DNA of 64,000 nucleotides, from positions 1,674,001 to 1,738,000 of the forward strand of contig CALSFV010000006.1 in the NCBI GenBank assembly GCA_943737045.1, given 5' to 3'. This document shows, piece after piece, positions 60,800 to 64,000 of the stretch. Under the pieces are notes generated by a model. The model did no database searches. It was given only the letters and a program-made list of their open reading frames with translations, and had not been told where the DNA came from. The DNA comes from Parapristionchus giblindavisi (taxonomy: Eukaryota; Nematoda; Chromadorea; Rhabditida; Diplogasteridae). How positions within the stretch are numbered: position 1 is the stretch's first letter; every line of letters starts with the position of its first letter. The position numbers were made by a program, and so were the translations under genes.

Positions 60800-63700
60800 T
60801 ACAGCGATGTAAACTCCACAAGGTAATACAGTGAATTATTGATTGACCGATACCGAATAAAGATGTTTATGTGTTGTTGTGATTTTAATCTTTGATCTTC
60901 TCTCAGTACTGTATCGTATTATGATACTGTATTTGTGATGAGGACGAAAATAACGGATTTAATTATATATCTATTGTTTCAGACCGAGTCTTTCGAGAAG
61001 TATGAGGCCTTCACGCATATTTATTGATCTACAGCGATGTAAACTCCACAAGGTAATACAGTGAATTATTGATTGATCGATATCGAATAAAGATGTTTAT
61101 GTGTTGTTGTGATCTTTGATCTTCTCTCAGTACTATATCGTATAATGATACTCTATTTGTGATGAAGACGAATATAATGGATTTAATTATATATCTATAG
61201 TTTCAGACCGAGTCTTTCGAGAAGTATGAGGCCTTCACGCATCATATTTATTGATCTACAGCGATGTAAACTCCACAAGGTAATGCAGTGAATTATTGAT
61301 TGACCGATATCGAATAAAGATGTTTACGTGTTGTTGTGATTTTAATCTTTGATCTTCTCTCAGTACTGTATCGTATTATGATACTGTATTTGTGATGAAG
61401 ACGAAAATAATGGATTTAATTATATATCTATTGTTTCAGACCGAGTCTTTCGAGAAGTATGAGGCCTTCACGCATCATATTTATTGATCTACAGCGATGT
61501 AAACTCCACAAGGTAATGCAGTGAATTATTGATTGACCGATACCGAATAAAGATGTTTATGTGTTGTTGTGATTTTAATCTTTGATCTTCTCTCAGTACT
61601 GTATCGTATTATGATACTGTATTTGTGATGAGGACGAAAATAACGGATTTAATTATATATCTATTGTTTCAGACCGAGTCTTTCGAGAAGTATGAGGCAT
61701 TCACGCATCATATTTATTGATCTACAGCGATGTAAACTCCACAAGGTAATACAGTGAATTATTGATTGACCGATACCGAATAAAGATGTTTATGTGTTGT
61801 TGTGATTTTAATCTTTGATCTTCTCTCAGTACTGTATCGTATTATGATACTGTATTTGTGATGAGGACGAAAATAACGGATTTAATTATATATCTATTGT
61901 TTCAGACCGAGTCTTTCGAGAAGTATGAGGCCTTCACGCATATTTATTGATCTACAGCGATGTAAACTCCACAAGGTAATACAGTGAATTATTGATTGAT
62001 CGATATCGAATAAAGATGTTTATGTGTTGTTGTGATCTTTGATCTTCTCTCAGTACTATATCGTATAATGATACTCTATTTGTGATGAAGACGAATATAA
62101 TGGATTTAATTATATATCTATAGTTTCAGACCGAGTCTTTCGAGAAGTATGAGGCCTTCACGCATCATATTTATTGATCTACAGCGATGTAAACTCCACA
62201 AGGTAATGCAGTGAATTATTGATTGACCGATATCGAATAAAGATGTTTACGTGTTGTTGTGATTTTAATCTTTGATCTTCTCTCAGTACTGTATCGTATT
62301 ATGATACTGTATTTGTGATGAAGACGAAAATAATGGATTTAATTATATATCTATTGTTTCAGACCGAGTCTTTCGAGAAGTATGAGGCCTTCGCTCCTCA
62401 TATTGATTGGCCTACAGCGATGTAAACTCCACAAGGTAATACAGTGAATTATTGATTGACCGATACCGAATAAAGATGTTTATGTGTTGTTGTGATTTTA
62501 ATCTTTGATCTTCTCTCAGTACTGTATCGTATTATGATACTGTATTTGTGATGAAGACGAAAATAATGGATTTAATTATATATCTATTGTTTCAGACCGA
62601 GTCTTTCCAGAAGTATGAGGCATTCACGCATCATATTTATTGATCTACAGCGATGTAAACTCCACAAGGTAATACAGTGAATTATTGATTGACCGATACC
62701 GAATAAAGATGTTTATGTGTTGTTGTGATTTTAATCTTTGATCTTCTCTCCGTACTGTATCGTATTATGATACTGTATTTGTGATGAAGACGAAAATAAT
62801 GGATTTAATTATATATCTCTTGTTTCAGACCGAGTCTTTCCAGAAGTATGAGGCCTTCACGCATATTTATTGATCTACATCGATGTAAACTCCACAAGGT
62901 AATACAGTGAATTATTGATTGATCGATATCGAATAAAGATGTTTATGTGTTGTTGTGATTTTAATCTTTGATCTTCTCTCAGTACTGTATCGTATTATGA
63001 TACTGTATTTGTGATGAGGACGAAAATAATGGATTTAATTATATATCTATAGTTTCAGACCGAGTCTTTCCAGAAGTATGAGGCCTTCACGCATATTTAT
63101 TGATCTACAGCGATGTAAACTCCACAAGGTAATACAGTGAATTATTGATTGATCGATATCGAATAAAGATGTTTATGTGTTGTTGTGATCTTTGATCTTC
63201 TCTCAGTACTATATCGTATAATGATACTCTATTTGTGATGAAGACGAATATAATGGATTTAATTATATATCTATAGTTTCAGACCGAGTCTTTCGAGAAG
63301 TATGAGGCCTTCACGCATCATATTTATTGATCTACAGCGATGTAAACTCCACAAGGTAATGCAGTGAATTATTGATTGACCGATATCGAATAAAGATGTT
63401 TACGTGTTGTTGTGATTTTAATCTTTGATCTTCTCTCAGTACTGTATCGTATTATGATACTGTATTTGTGATGAAGACGAAAATAATGGATTTAATTATA
63501 TATCTATTGTTTCAGACCGAGTCTTTCGAGAAGTATGAGGCCTTCGCTCCTCATATTGATTGGCCTACAGCGATGTAAACTCCACAAGGTAATACAGTGA
63601 ATTATTGATTGATCGATATCGAATAAAGATGTTTATGTGTTGTTGTGATCTTTGATCTTCTCTCAGTACTATATCGTATAATGATACTCTATTTGTGATG

Positions 63701-64000
63701 AAGACGAATATAATGGATTTAATTATATATCTATAGTTTCAGACCGAGTCTTTCGAGAAGTATGAGGCCTTCACGCATCATATTTATTGATCTACAGCGA
63801 TGTAAACTCCACAAGGTAATGCAGTGAATTATTGATTGACCGATATCGAATAAAGATGTTTACGTGTTGTTGTGATTTTAATCTTTGATCTTCTCTCAGT
63901 ACTGTATCGTATTATGATACTGTATTTGTGATGAAGACGAAAATAATGGATTTAATTATATATCTATTGTTTCAGACCGAGTCTTTCGAGAAGTATGAGG
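60800..64000. repeat. Right-hand block with 923-bp period and 3-bp exon deletion
   Basis: CACGCATATTTATTG (3 bp shorter than CACGCATCATATTTATTG) appears at about 61012, 61935, 62857 and 63087; the first two are 923 bp apart (2 x 233 + 230 + 227). Monomers with TATAGTTTCAG, CCAGAAGTATG and GGCCTACAGCG variants cluster here. The array is cut by the window end. Confidence 0.75.

Larger units (their letters stand above)
23045..64000 (+). repeat. Satellite array of 233-bp monomers (continues past the window)
   Basis: About 41 kb of head-to-tail monomers, mostly 233 bp, with a 227-bp class (6-bp deletion around GATCTTTGATCTTCTC) and a 98-bp class (135-bp deletion). Length over period gives roughly 175-185 monomers. 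Reading plus, each full monomer has: ATTATATATC then TTGTTTCAG (splice acceptor), ACCGAGTCTTTCGAGAAG (encoding TESFEK), a variable segment (CGCTCCTCATATTGATTGG or CACGCATCATATTTATTG), GCGATGTAA (stop), ACAAGGTAATACAG (donor-like), ACCGAATAAAG (poly(A) signal), GT-rich TGTTTTTGTGTTGTTGTG, then GTATCGTATTATGATAC. The first monomer is the most diverged. Variants are shared between monomers in blocks, showing local homogenisation. Short open frames of 60-68 codons in many monomers are not treated as genes. Confidence 0.97.

Noticed and set aside
23045..64000. CRISPR-like array
   Set aside because: Monomers are 233 bp, contiguous, with no unique spacers and no cas genes; the sequence is eukaryotic satellite.
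23045..64000. Telomeric or ribosomal repeat
   Set aside because: No TTAGGC runs and no rRNA-like sequence in the monomer.

Overview
The window is nematode DNA. The evidence is five spliced-leader SL1 RNA genes with the exact 22-nt SL1 exon, a Sm site and a terminal hairpin, together with short introns ending in TTTTCAG/TTTCAG and a secreted SXP/RAL-2 (DUF148) family, which is nematode-restricted. The species cannot be fixed from sequence alone. It is AT-rich and almost entirely repetitive: degenerate LINEs, a co-amplified RNA/protein gene array, and a 41-kb satellite.

Layout. 1-4650: a short single-copy stretch with an LSm3-like reading frame on the minus strand (715-1035) that lacks an obvious start, then a decayed non-LTR retrotransposon on the plus strand (about 1281-4648). 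4745-21259: a tandem array of about 2.9-kb units (four complete, one partial at each end). Each of the five long units carries one four-exon DUF148 secreted-protein gene (minus strand) and one SL1 RNA gene (plus strand), with no 5S rRNA gene. A second, 5'-truncated LINE (7224-8915, minus) sits just 3' of the first SL1 gene. 21260-23045: a small unique island with two convergent gene ends whose poly(A) signals lie 7 bp apart (plus-strand terminal exons at 21376-21524 and 21991-22074; a minus-strand two-finger C2H2 protein at 22058-22329), then palindromes and a 383-bp foldback element. 23045-64000 (continuing past the window): a satellite of 233-bp monomers, with 227-bp and 98-bp variants, arranged in several higher-order repeats.

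Two points stand out. First, the SL1 donor RNA gene is locked into a repeat with a DUF148 gene, and the protein copies differ only by amino-acid-changing substitutions. Second, the satellite monomer reads like the 3' end of a protein-coding gene: intron 3' end with TTGTTTCAG, a short last exon ending in TAA, a 3'UTR with AATAAA, and a GT-rich downstream element. The satellite therefore seems to be an amplified terminal-exon/polyadenylation module. No bacterial or viral operon, CRISPR array, tRNA or rRNA was found.
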